Shown one piece after another: positions 20,142 through 30,967 of a DNA stretch of 64,000 bases. This stretch comes from Arion vulgaris (lineage: Eukaryota > Mollusca > Gastropoda > Stylommatophora > Arionidae). Positions within the stretch are counted from its first letter, which is position 1, and each line of letters opens with the position of its first letter. The stretch is from the NCBI GenBank assembly GCA_020796225.1, contig CM036762.1:54116740-54180739 (forward strand). The letters run 5' to 3'. The translations under genes and the position numbers were made by a program. Under the pieces are notes generated by a model, which saw only the letters and a list, made by a program, of their open reading frames with translations, made no database searches and was not told the origin of the DNA.

Positions 20142-20300
20142 TGTCTAAAGTCAATGGATTAAATTCATTGCACCGGGTTTAATACCATATCTCTCTGTCC
20201 TTCATTGAAGAAATGGGACACCACCTGCCCAGAATATTGCACAAAGCACCAACTCCGTAACTGCGTCAACAATCCTAGACGTCCCTGGAACACATTATAT
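20142..20300 (-). mobile_element. S1 SINE, headless copy
   Basis: Minus-oriented body only: TTCATTGCACCGGGTTTAAT, GGGACACCACCTGCCCAGAA, TATTGCACAAAGCACCAACT, CAACAATCCTAGACGTCCCT. The tRNA-like head is missing. Confidence 0.7.
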
Positions 20301-20609
20301 GAAACAAAACAACAACTGACAAACACATACATATACACCCCTAAATTGCTTTGGACCGAATGACAAAAGGCAATGTGCAGCTCTATCACTGAGAATAAAA
20401 AATAAAAAAGCTGCCGCTGTGTCTCAAAGGAAATGGTTACAGACATTTGTTTTCGAAATATTGACTTACTGAACTGTAAATGTACTAAGAAATTAAATGT
20501 ACAAATTGTCAAAGTTGCGCTAAACTAGACAGTGTATGTGACCTATATTAACATCCAAATACATAAATAATATAATAAAAACGAGTCACCGGCTGCTACA
20601 TATATATAT
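20301..20609. other. Unassigned sequence
   Basis: Nothing recognised. Confidence 0.4.
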
Positions 20610-20756
20610 ATAATATTTTCTGTAGCCTTTTCAGATCTTAGGATAAGAAGTGCCTAACACTTCACATTTCTATTCCTAGTGTGCAGGAGGTAGGAGGGTC
20701 AGTTCCTTTTCCCTGTCAAACATACACACCTATATATATATATATATATATATATA
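20610..20756 (-). mobile_element. S7 SINE fragment followed by TA repeat
   Basis: CTGTAGCCTTTTCAGATCTT, ACACTTCACATTTCTATTCC and GTGTGCAGGAGGTAGGAGGG match the S7 body at 6950-7040. A (TA)n tract (20733-20754) stands where the head would be. Confidence 0.6.
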
Positions 20757-21394
20757 AACATTTTCTTAATTTTTTTTTCGACGTAGAAACATGGACCCCG
20801 AACAAGCAGTGTATCATGGACATAGAAACAAGCAGTGTATTATGGACATAGAAACAAGCAAATGACGAAGTCCTAAACGGTTAGGAATAGTTGAAAGACA
20901 TCAAACAGAGACAAAAACAAATATTTTCAACACATAAAAAGGCACTTACTCTCTGCTTGTTTGTTTTATGTTTGCTCTACCAACCACTTGTTAACCCTTA
21001 TTTGTGTGGTGTGTGTAATAGAGCGTGAATATTTTGTGCTTAGTCAATCTCTTACAGTGTGTAGGAGACATGAATATTTCCTGACAGGGCTGTGCGGTAT
21101 ATTTTCTCAGTATGATGCAAGTCTTCCAAATGCCGCATCTTAAATGTTTTTTATTTAAGATAATCTTCAATTGTGATTTTGATTTCACTGCATATGCCGC
21201 CTCCCTTACGGCGCCGCCTGATGCGGTCGTCTCTATTCATCATAGCACGGCACGGCTCTGTATCCTGATTTCTGTCATCTCGTTACTGAAAATCATACTA
21301 GAGAACAAGTATGTGGGCAAATGTGTGGGAAAGTGTGTGGGTTAGTGTGAGGGGAAAAGTGTGGGCAACTGTATGGGCCAGTGTGTGGACGAGA
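20757..21394. other. Unassigned sequence
   Basis: A short repeat (GACATAGAAACAAGCAGTGTA) occurs near 20820-20870 and GTGTGGG-rich sequence leads into the next array. No gene is seen. Confidence 0.4.
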
Positions 21395-21845
21395 GTGTGG
21401 GTAAGGACTAGTGTGTGAGAAAGTGTGGGGGCAATGATATCATCGCAAGAGTGTGGGTAAGGACTAGTGTGTGAGCAAGTGTGGGGGCAATGATATCATC
21501 GCAAGAGTGTGGGTAAGGACTAGTGTGTGAGCAAGTGTGGGGGCAATTATATCATCGCAAGAGTGTGGGCAAGGACTAGTGTGTGAGCAAGTGTGTGGGC
21601 AATGATATCATCGCAAGAGTGTGGGCAAGGACTAGTGTGTGAGCAAGTGTGGGGGCAATGAAATCATCAAGAGTGTGGCTAAGAACTAGTGTGTGGGCAA
21701 TGATATCATCACAAGAGTGTGGGCAAGGACAAGTGTGTGGGCAATGATATCATCGCAAGAGTGTGGGCAAGGACTAGTGTGTGGGCAATGATATCATCAC
21801 AAGAGTGTGAACAAGGACTAGTGTGCGAGCAAGTGTGTGGGCAGT
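21395..21845. repeat. 56-bp minisatellite with shorter variants, ~9 copies
   Basis: Units read GAGTGTGGGTAAGGACTAGT, GTGTGAGCAAGTGTGGGGGC, AATGATATCATCGCAA. Later units lack about 12 bp (no GAGCAAGTGTGG). Confidence 0.9.
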
Positions 21846-22046
21846 GATATCATCGCCTATGACAAGAAGTCACTATGTTTGTTCGTCAGTGCACTGGAGG
21901 CAAACCCATTGGTACTCAGTCCGTTTCATCTTATGTTAGTTCCAGTGACGACATGTGTGAAAGCCATAAATACTTTTGAATTCAATCAGGAAAAAGTAAG
22001 GGAACCATCTTCCATGTCATAACGTATATTAGAAAATACGATGTTA

Positions 22047-22262
22047 AACCAGTATTTTGTGTTGAACATTGGCACACGATGGGAGATTTGGTCAACGTCA
22101 CGCAGAGACGTTTTTACTCCCCAGTGATTTTCTAATACTAAATTGAAGCTGGATCAAGCTGAGAGCCTTTACCGTTGAGAAAATTATTCCACTGCCACTA
22201 TTGAATTGAGCCTGGATCACACACCGAAGAAGCGAGTACACTAACCACAACTCTACCTTGGC
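22047..22262 (-). mobile_element. S5 SINE, old copy
   Basis: CACGATGGGAGATTTGGTCA, GAAGCTGGATCAAGCTGAGA and GAAGCGAGTACACTAACCAC match S5 at lower identity. Confidence 0.6.
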
Positions 22263-22285
22263 TCACTTTCATTAATCTCTTCTCT

Positions 22286-22540
22286 AAGGGTTTTAAAGCC
22301 GAAGGATTGACTTCATTGCACCGGGTTTTACCCCATATGGATCGGTCCCTCTCCGCAGAAATTGCACGCCACCTGCCGAGAGTATTGCACAAAGCACGAA
22401 CTCCATAGCCCCAGCAACAATCCCAGGAGTCTCTGGAAAAACTGCACTCGTGAACAGAAGGCCGCGGTCTGGATTCGAACCCACGACCTTCGACTCGCAA
22501 GGCAAAAGGACTTAACCACTCAGCCACAGAGACCCCCCAC
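22286..22540 (-). mobile_element. S1 tRNA-derived SINE with target duplication
   Basis: It is flanked by TCTCTTCTCT at 22276-22285 and 22541-22550. On the minus strand the head is GGTCTCTGTGGCTGAGTGGT, the B box is GGGTTCGAATCC and the 3' end is AATGAAGTCAATCCTTCGG. It is complete and was inserted just past the NL-J stop codon. Confidence 0.88.
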
Positions 22541-22544
22541 TCTC

Positions 22545-22850
22545 TTCTCTTTATCCTGTTACGCCCTTGGCGTTTAGGGAAGCAACAAACACACACCATT
22601 CTTCTCTATTCATGGTCTTCCTCTGTATTGTGTTCCAGCTATGTTTCATTACTTTCAGTTCCTGCACTATCGTTCTCCACCAGGTTGTTTTAGGTCTCCC
22701 ACTTTTTCACGTACCCTGCGGGGTCCATCTCAGTGCAGTTTTCGTGTCCGAACCAATCTCCATGCGCATCATATGCCCGATCCATCTTCAACGTACTTTC
22801 GTAAATGCCACGACATTAACTGTCAATTGCTGACATAATTTCCCAGCCAT
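22545..22850 (-). pseudogene. NL-J: non-LTR ORF2 C-terminus
   Basis: The minus strand encodes WTPQGT, KSGRPKTTWWRTIVQELK, MKHSWNTIQRKTMNREEW and an intact stop near 22552 after AKGVTG. GRPKTTW...W...DR/NREEW is the standard end of many animal non-LTR ORF2 proteins. The upstream frame is broken. Confidence 0.75.
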
Positions 22851-23284
22851 CTCTACGTTATATCGGACGATGTATGCACAGAAACAAGCTACTCCTACAC
22901 ATTATGCTTGATTGATTATATAATTAGAACTAATCTGACCTGTCCACCAGTTGATGTGTTATTTAATTTGCTATATTCCTGTTGCTTTGATCTTCTCGCG
23001 TATCCACATCCAACCATTAAACACCACCAACGTTATATTCAGTCTCAACTATCACTATTTATAGAGATACATATCGAGAACAGAAATCACAGAGAAACGG
23101 TTACCTATTGATCACAATTGAAGATATGCTGGTTTTACAGAGCAAAACACTGAGAATACAATAGACTGCTAAACTGGCTAATGTTGACGTATTGAAAGAA
23201 ATCAAGGCACAGAGATAATTTATTATCAATATAAGAAAGATGCAATCATCATTTTTTAAACATATTTTGTAAAAGGGAGGTCTG
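22851..23284. other. Unassigned sequence
   Basis: Nothing recognised. Confidence 0.4.
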
Positions 23285-23660
23285 AAACATTATATGATTA
23301 TTGGATACTGAACGACGTTATTGTATTTCGAGCAGACCCGTAGCTGCTCATTCCCCCAAACATATTTTGAAGGGTATGTATATTGATGGTTCCTGTGGCT
23401 CCATGTTTAAACACACTCATCACTCTGCCTCCCAGGCATCCGGTTCTACAACTGGTATCTCCAAACTGCTTAAATTGCTGGAACAATTCATTATTTATTT
23501 TTAGTGTCTTCATCCAACAGTCAGTCATGGAGAGACGGAGGGACATTCCCTTTACCCATCTTCAACTCCCCAACAATCAATGCTGTTGATGCAAGCCTGC
23601 TTGGCCTCTCATTGCGGCACACACATGCAAGTCCAGGATAGTAGATCAATACAAGCCTCA
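23285..23660 (-). pseudogene. NL-H non-LTR 3' end
   Basis: GAGCAGACCCGTAGCTGCTC, GATGGTTCCTGTGGCTCCAT, CCTCCCAGGCATCCGGTTCT and CAACAATCAATGCTGTTGAT match 58930-59900, where the same family carries an RNase H segment on the minus strand. It is truncated before that motif. Confidence 0.65.
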
Positions 23661-23799
23661 GGAGGGTAGAAACTTAGTTACAACTCCAAAATCAATGGGT
23701 AAACGAAACAGGTTTACATAGAGAGAAAATTCTAGACAATCTACGAGCTTCCTGGGACGGAAAAGTGTCAACATTTGAACTGATAGTCAGTACTTAACA

Positions 23800-25060
23800 T
23801 ATGTTGGTATAGAGCCACACATCGACTATGTCAGGCGATGCGGCACATGGTGTCAAACAGGGCTGTGTACTGGCCCCAACACTCTTCAGCATGATGTTTG
23901 CTGCCATGCTCACGGATGTCTTTTGGGAAGGCGACGAACATGGGGTAAAGATTAGATACAGGACGGACGGTAATCTATTGAATCTTCGGAGGTTAAAATC
24001 CTCCACCAAGGTAAAAGAATCAACTATCTCAAACCTGTTGTTTGCTGATGACTGTGCCCTCGCTACCAACTCTGTGGAAGAAATGCAGACTTACATGGAC
24101 AAGTTCTCAATGGCCTGTGATAGGTTTGACCTCACCATTAACACCAAAAACAGAGGTCATGTTCCAGCCCGCCCCTAGAGAACAGTATTACGATCCAGTC
24201 ATCAACATTAAACACCAACGTCTCCAGTCAACGGACAACTTTGCTTATCTTGGCAGCCTCCTATCCAGATCGGCAAACATAGATTCTGAGGTCAACAATA
24301 GGATATCCAAAGCCAGTGCTGCGTTCGGAAGGTTACGTGTCACTGTGTGGGAACGGAAGGGGATAAGCATAGTCACAAAGCTGAAAATTTACCAGACCAT
24401 AGTGCTAACCACGCTGCTGTACGCAAGCAAGACATGGACAGTGTATAGCAGACACGCAAGAAAATTAAACCATTTCCACACAAGCTGTCTACGCAGAATA
24501 CTAAAAATAAACTGGCAGGACAAAATTCCAGACAGCGAAGTCCTCACAAGAGCAGAGATCCCAAGCGTCAACACCCTGTTGCAGAAGGCCCAAGTGAGAT
24601 GGGTCGGTCACGTTGCTCGAATGCCTGATAAACGCATCCCAAAACAGTTGATGTATGGCGAACTTGAAGGGGGCAGACGTTTAGCTGGTGGACAGAAAAA
24701 TGCTTTAAAGACACTCTTAAAGTGTCTCTGAAATGCTTCGATATAGACAATACGTGCTGGGAATCTCTTGCGCAAGATCGCCAAATGTGGCGCGGTAACA
24801 ACAAAAGAGGAACCCGAATAGCTGAGAATCATCGTATTGTTGAGTCACAGAGAAAACAAGCAGCACGAAAAGGCAGAGCACACAACACGCACATGTCTAA
24901 CCTTGATCATGTATGCCCACCTGTGGTCGGGGATTCTGTTCTAGGATTGGGCTCTACAGTCACCTCCGCACACACCAGAGAGGTGCAACAGCACACGTCT
25001 GAAATTGTTGTCATCATCGCTTGCGATGGACGGCCATTATTATATTATATATATATATCT
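23800..25060 (+). pseudogene. NL-F: 5'-truncated non-LTR retrotransposon with reverse transcriptase
   Basis: It begins within the reverse transcriptase palm: HGVKQGCVLAPTLFSMM (motif B), then LLFADDCALATNS (catalytic F-A-D-D) at about 24036-24075. A thumb/tail region follows with FAYLGSLLSRSANID, LLYASKTWTVY, LRRILKINWQDKIPDSEVL and VRWVGHVARMPD, then SLAQDRQMWRGNNKRGTR and IACDGRP near 25020, with an AT-repeat end. Single-base frameshifts lie near 24160 and near 24695-24705. The protein would copy its own RNA at a nicked target. The endonuclease and motif A are missing, so this copy is dead. It is the reference copy for the arrays at 17 kb. Confidence 0.88.
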
Positions 25061-26264
25061 TTGTTTAGTGTGTACATACATCTTTTTGTTTAGTTAGTAT
25101 ATATATATGTCCCTTTGCTTAGTATGTACATATATTCCTTTATTTGTGTGTATCGCCTACTTAGTGTGTACATATATACCACTTTGCTAGGACCGTTATA
25201 AATTAGACTAACAGATACCATTAGTTAGTCTCCGTCCTAGAACATAACGAGAATATAATCTTTTTGTTGGACTGTAAGTCAATGCATTATTCATTGTGAC
25301 CACATCTCAATCTATAGAAATTGAGAGGATGGGAAAAGGATAGGGGGAGAGAAAACTATAATTACCACATTTCCTCTCTTCAACATTTTATGAAAAATAC
25401 AACAAAAATAAATTGCCGTGTGCTTTTATTCGACGTGTGCTTCATGGTCTGTTGCCTCGGTACTCCTACAGTGCGTGACTTCCTTCCTCCCCAGGACTAT
25501 GTTTTATTATATATTAGCGTCATTAGATGCATTAATAATGAGTTTATAGAGTCGGAAACAATAGAAACTATTGTAAACATATACAAAAAAACTTAAGCCT
25601 GCCAGGTTGTCCCGGCTGATGTGTGCTCGTTTCTCAACATAAATGTACCATGACTATATCTTTGTTGGTCGATGATGCATTCAACCCAGCTACAAATTTG
25701 TTTTTTGACTTGATGAGTTAGGAAATTACACTTAGACCAACAGTGGTTGTAACGAGATATGTGGTGTATAGTCGGAATATTTTAGCAAATATTTGTTCAT
25801 TGTTTAGTTAAGCTCTCTCTCAGAAAATAATTTATTTATCTAAATACAATATATATAAATAACCGTAATGAAATTGTGTGTATGTCTGTTGACTTTAATT
25901 GAAGATATCTGGACATACTACGGACTTGAAATTTGACAAAAGGGTGGCTTTCATAGATGGAAAGATGCAAAAATTATAAACCTTAACTATTGGTTTGTTT
26001 CTATATCTAAATACTAACGTAACGAAATGGTCATGAAAAGTGAAAAACCGAAAATGTGTATCCATGTTTTAACTTGCCAGTCACATGTTACGCAAATATT
26101 TATGCTATTTATTGGTATTTTAACACGTCTGAACGATGGTCGAATAGTTTAGAGCTTGGCTCCAATGGGGGAGTGGGGGTACCTGTGTTTAATTCACGGG
26201 AAGACCAAGAATTTTTTAACAAATATGTTATAATTTAACTTTGTAGAACATTTAACCTACAAGG
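25061..26264. other. Unassigned AT-rich sequence
   Basis: The left edge (25060-25190) has a loose repeat of TTTAGTGTGTACATA-like units. The remainder shows no domain, RNA gene or known repeat. Confidence 0.4.
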
Positions 26265-26267
26265 GAG

Positions 26268-26690
26268 GGTCTCTGTGACTAAGTGGTTAAGTTGTCTCTG
26301 TGACTAAGTGGTTAAGTTGTCTCTGTGACTAAGTGGTTAAGTTGTCTCTGTGACTAAGTGGTTAAGTTGTTTCTGTGACTAAGTGGTTAAGTTGTCTCTG
26401 TGACTAAGTGGTTAAGTTGTCTCTGTGACTAAGTGGTTGTTGTCTCTGTGACTAAGTGGTTAAGTTGTCTCTGTGACTAAGTGGTTAGTTGTCTCTGTGA
26501 CTAAGTGGTTAAGTTGTCTCTGTGACTAAGTGGTTAAGTTGTCTCTGTGACTAAGTGGTTAAGTTGTCTCTGTGACTAAGTGGTTAAGTTGTCTCTGTGA
26601 CTAAGTGGTTAAGTTGTCTCTGTGACTAAGTGGTTAAGTTGTCTCTGTGACTAAGTGGTTAAGTTGTCTCTGTGACTAAGTGGTTAAGCC
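26268..26690. repeat. 25-bp array of SINE head, 17 copies
   Basis: The unit is GTCTCTGTGACTAAGTGGTT plus AAGTT. I count 17 occurrences of the CTGTGACT core; two units have lost 1-3 bases. Each unit contains a TGACTAAGTGG A-box-like motif. Confidence 0.95.
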
Positions 26691-26910
26691 TTTGCCGTGA
26701 TTTCCGAATGTCGTGTGTTTGAATCTGGACCGCGCCGCTCTGTCCACTAATGCAATTTTTCCAGAGACCCCGATGTTTATTGCTGGAGCTATGGAGTTCG
26801 TGATTTGTGCAGTACTCTCGGCAGGTGGCGTGCCATTTCTACGGAGAAGGACAGAGCCATATGTGGTAAGCCCGGGGAAATGAAGTCAATCCTTTGTTTT
26901 AAACCAGTTA
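26268..26910 (+). mobile_element. S1 SINE with tandemly amplified tRNA-like head
   Basis: A single S1 body (26690-26910: TGTTTGAATCTGGACCGCGC, AGAGACCCCGATGTTTATTG, GTGGCGTGCCATTTCTACGG, GGAAATGAAGTCAATCCTTT) follows 17 copies of the A-box segment of its own head. The B box (GTTTGAATC) is present once, directly after the array. Confidence 0.9.
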
Positions 26911-27029
26911 GATGGTAAATGATGATACATTTTAAAACAATATATAAGAAATAGGAATACACTTCAAATCAATATATAATAAATTGAGATGAGAATTTTG
27001 TCAAAATATTACAAATGAGGATAACTATT

Positions 27030-27440
27030 TAGTCTCAGTACATGATAAATGAGAATAACTATTTAGTCAGTATATGATAAATGAGAATAACTATTTAGTC
27101 AGTATATGATAAATGAGAATAGCTATTTAGTCAGTATATGATAAATGAGAATAACTATTTAGTCAGTACATGATAAATGAGAATAACTATTTAGTCAGTA
27201 TATGATAAATGAGAATAACTATTTAGTCAGTACATGATAAATGAGAATAACTATTTAGTCAGTACATGATAAATGAGAATAACTATTTAGTCAGTATATG
27301 ATAAATGAGGATAATTATTTAGTCAGTATATGATAAATGAGAATAATTATTTAATCAGTATATGATAAATGAGAATAACTATTTAATCAGTATATGATAA
27401 ATGAGAATAACTATTTAGTCAGTATATGATAAATGAGAAT
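27030..27440. repeat. 32-bp AT-rich minisatellite, ~13 copies
   Basis: Units GATAAATGAGAATAACTATT plus TAGTCAGTATAT recur every 32 bp with minor changes. The array lies between two S1 SINEs. Confidence 0.95.
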
Positions 27441-27459
27441 AACATGTCCAGTGAATATA

Positions 27460-27705
27460 AAGAGTCTAAAGCCGAAGGATAGACTTCACTGCACCGGATT
27501 TAACCCAACATAGCTCAGTCCCTCTCCACAGAAATGGCACGCCAGCTGCCAAGAGTATTGCACAAATCACGAAGTTTGTAGCTCCGATAACAATCCTAGT
27601 GGTCTATGGAAAAAATACACATGTGAACAGAGCGGTGCCGTCTGGATTCGAACCTAGAACATTCGGAACGCAAGGCAAAGGCGTCACCATTTAGCCACAC
27701 ATATA
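27460..27705 (-). mobile_element. S1 tRNA-derived SINE with target duplication
   Basis: It is flanked by CCAGTGAATATA at 27448-27459 and 27706-27717 (12 bp, exact). The minus-strand B box is TAGGTTCGAATCC. It is complete. Confidence 0.9.
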
Positions 27706-27884
27706 CCAGTGAATATATGATAAGTGAAGCTGAGCCTCAGTGAGTTTGTCCTGATGGTAGTAACATTGTTCCCCACAACTAATGACTTTTAAAATAAACA
27801 TATTGCTTGTCCCTGGTAGACATTGATGCGAGGTCACATTTCTCCGTTTCATTTGTTCCTAGCTAAGAATTGTTTTTAAGTAAC

Positions 27885-28285
27885 AATCGATCCCTTGTGG
27901 AGTTAAAGGGATATTTTTCAAGAGATCCCTGATCTCAGTGTAGATGAGATCGAGTTTCTAGTCCTATGGGAGACGGACAATAAAACGTAAGTCTCATGTT
28001 CAAGTTCAGCAGGTAAAGGAACCCTAGGCAGTTCAAAATCGTAAAGAGCAGACTGGAAAGACGTTGCCAGGACAAAATTTATTATAAAACGAAAATTTTT
28101 TTAATTTTCTTACAAAATATCTTCACCATCTTCTAAATTACATTGGGAACCTTGCCGATGCTACGGAGTTCGTGCACTGCCGCAGAGATCTTCCAGTGTA
28201 AGAAAGAGATCGAAGCACACATGGTTACTCACCGAAGTACAATGATGATGGTCCTATCAATCAATCAATCTATCAATCATTCAGG
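27885..28285 (+). mobile_element. S2 SINE
   Basis: The body is well preserved: GATCTCAGTGTAGATGAGAT, GAGACGGACAATAAAACGTA, GTGCACTGCCGCAGAGATCT, TCACCGAAGTACAATGATGA, tail (AATC)n. The head is degraded (CGATCCCTTGTGGAG). Confidence 0.75.
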
Positions 28286-28289
28286 TAAT

Positions 28290-28815
28290 GGAATCATAGA
28301 TTGAAATGTCTTTCAGAAGATATATTGACAGCAAATATTTATAATCTTGTATTCAATTCAAATGTTGTATCAATCCTAACATATGCCAGCGAGAGTTGGA
28401 AAATGACTAAAGATATAGAAAGCAAGTTTAATGCATTTGAAAATAGATGTCTGCGAAAAATAATGAATATAAAATGGAACGAATTCAGGAGAAGTGATGA
28501 AATCAGAGACATGTCTGGTCAACCACTAGTGACAACTGTTATAAGAAAGAGAAGATGGAGATATGTTGGGCACACCTTGAGGAGAAATGATCAACGAATA
28601 TCAAAGCAGGCATTGAAGTGGGATGCAAAGGGTTCAAGAAAGACGACCTAAAGAGACCCTGAAACGAACTTTGCTGAGAGAGGCAAGAAATATCGGTCTC
28701 AGTTCCATGGAGGAGATTGAGCGAGTTATCCAGGATAGAGCGGTATGGAGAAATTACTTGCAGGCCCTGTGTAACGTATAACGGTACGAGAGGAATTATT
28801 ATTATTATTATATAT
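28290..28815 (+). pseudogene. NL-A: longest non-LTR copy in the window
   Basis: It encodes SILTYASESWKMTKD, FENRCLRKIMNIKWNEFRRS, TVIRKRRWRYVGHTLRRNDQ and ALKWDAKGSRK, then after a frameshift near 28645 [20 protein letters not shown] and DRAVWRNYLQALCNV with stop, and an (ATT)n tail. This is the post-palm region of the reverse transcriptase protein. No palm or endonuclease is present. Confidence 0.82.
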
Positions 28816-29550
28816 AATGACATATTGTGTATATATAATCTAAGTTTTCTTTGCACTCAGAAAAAGATTACGTTCTTCACAACAAACTATTAATAGACAT
28901 GATTAACTGTTGTAATCTCTTGACATTATTTGAAAGTAGAATTGTATAATCTGCGAGTTTTATCTCTGACATCAGATTTACACTAACTGCAAACGGATCA
29001 TCATTTTTGTAGTTTTTGCCATCCTGACAATTCTCATGGTATTATCTACATAGATGTTCAATTTTGTGTATGGTGTGTGTGCGTGTAGAGTGGTTATCAA
29101 TACTATCTTGACTAATTTATCTATACAGAACGGTCTTTGTGTTGTAGAGGTAAGGTACCAGCCTCCCGTTTCAAAAGGTGCTTAGTTTGTTGTGAACTAT
29201 CTATACTAACTTTATAGCTACAGTAATGCTAGTAACAAATACTGGATTAGAAAAGATTAGTGACAATGTGTTAACTGAATGCTTACGAGCTGTCGATTTA
29301 AAGATCCACAAGGCTTATCGCGGGGACGAATCGCCAATTTAATGACTGGACATATTTTATTGCTTTTCCCTTATTTTCTGATCATATTCGACTTTTAAAT
29401 TAACTGAAATCTTCTTGAAAGCGAAGTGTAAACGATAATGAATACATAGCATAGTGGTTTATGCTAGAAACAGAAGTGAAACAGAGCTTACCATTCATTT
29501 TTGAATATCTTGTGGCCAAAAAAATTTGAGATTTTTCATGAATGGTTATG
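28816..29550. other. Unassigned sequence
   Basis: Nothing recognised. This is one of the longest stretches without a repeat call in the window. Confidence 0.4.
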
Positions 29551-29558
29551 AATCTAGT

Positions 29559-29724
29559 CAGTGGCGGCTCGTAGTCATTTTTCTTGGTGGGGCCAGACAC
29601 AAATTTTCGGGAAAAAATCATGGTTTTGGAGTATTTACTATTATTTGTCTATTCCGGGAAGTTTTCCCCTTTCGATTATTGGTGGGGCCAGGCCCCCCTG
29701 GCCCTTAATGACGAGCCGCCCCTG
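29559..29724 (+). mobile_element. hAT-type MITE, family h2
   Basis: The 166-bp element has termini CAGTGGCGGCTCGTAGTC and ATGACGAGCCGCCCCTG. Flanks are AATCTAGT and ATGCTAGT (6/8 match). A GGTGGGGCCAG block occurs near both ends in the same orientation. Confidence 0.85.
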
Positions 29725-29964
29725 ATGCTAGTTTGTAAACAGTTAATAAACGATGCATCGAATCACAATTTTCTTAATCTTTATGTATTCATAAATGGAT
29801 TACCAATATAATAAGGGCAGTCATATTAATTTAATCAGCATATTGTTTATCAAGATTTGTCATCAAGTCCCTTGGTAAGTTGAATTTTTGTTCTCCTAAT
29901 TTCAATTTTTATTATTAATGAATGTTAATGTGTTGCCATTAACATATACATTAACATAAACAGA

Positions 29965-30205
29965 AAAATTAGATACTTTGGTGGCATTAAGTGTCACGAT
30001 GGCCTGGAAAGAACAATATTAGAGGGCAAGGTCACAGGACGCAGAGGCAGACCAAGAAGAAGATGGCTTTAAGATATTAGAGAAACCATGAATATGACCA
30101 TCAACGAAGTGGGTGAACTGTCTAGAGACGGAGTGAATTTCAGATGCGCTGCAAAGAGAGCAACGTCCTATAAAGGATACGCAGCTTGATGATGATGAAT
30201 ATGTT
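29965..30205 (+). pseudogene. NL-B-like non-LTR tail
   Basis: It encodes YFGGIKCHDGLERTILEGKV, GRRGRPRRRW (then a stop), INEVGELSRD and AAKRATSYKGYAA, ending TTGATGATGATGAAT. It has the same organisation as NL-B but distinct sequence. Confidence 0.6.
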
Positions 30206-30444
30206 TCCTGCATAGTTAACACTGTATTATATTTGCTAATACAGTAAATATTTTGTGAAACTGCATCTATTTGTCTTCAATTTTATATATAATAAGTCAT
30301 ATTGTAAAGCATATTTAGAAATAATAATTTAGTTTAGCTAAACTACGAGTACAATTTTTTGGGAACTCAACAATTTCATCAAGATGCTTAAAAAAAAAAC
30401 CATGTGTAACGAATCAGTTAATAATTCAGTCCATTTCAGGGAGT

Positions 30445-30690
30445 TTTAGTGGCGAAGTAATCGAGCCGATTACATTGCGTTTCGAATGTTGTGGGCTTGA
30501 TTCGAAAAGCGTCGTTCGATTCATAAGTTAATTTTTTTTTCACTAAAATTTCTATAGAATTTCAAACGGAGTTATGGAGTTTGTGCTCTGTGCAACACTC
30601 TAGCTAGAGGTTGCGCCATTTCTACAAAGAGACCGAGTCATATGGGTAAAACCCGGTGCAGTGAAGGCAATCCTTGGTTTTCAAGAGTAT
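30445..30690 (+). mobile_element. S1 tRNA-derived SINE, diverged
   Basis: TTTTAGTGGCGAAGTAATCG (A-box region), GGGCTTGATTCGAAAAGCG (B box), then GAGTTATGGAGTTTGTGCTC, GGTAAAACCCGGTGCAGTGA and GGCAATCCTTGGTTTTCAA. Confidence 0.75.
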
Positions 30691-30967
30691 TCTTAATGAC
30701 ATAGTAGCTAGTTATGATAAAGTAACGATTACTTTGACGATAATGATGAAGTGGTTCGGCAACTTAATAAGAATGCAACCAACTGTCACTTTATACAGTC
30801 TTCTACAACAGAACATCAGGAAAGAAGGCGAGAGGAAGAAAAAGATGAATAGATGAATAGATGACATTGCAGAATCCTGTCAAAAAGCAAAAATAACGAT
30901 CACTTAAGCCACTATAGCAGCACAGGTAAAAACAGAAAACCACGACACTGGACAACAACCCGGTAAC

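Noticed and set aside
22567..22838. Plus-strand open frames over 22567-22838
   Set aside because: They are antisense shadows of the minus-strand NL-J tail, which has the recognisable GRPKTTW motif.
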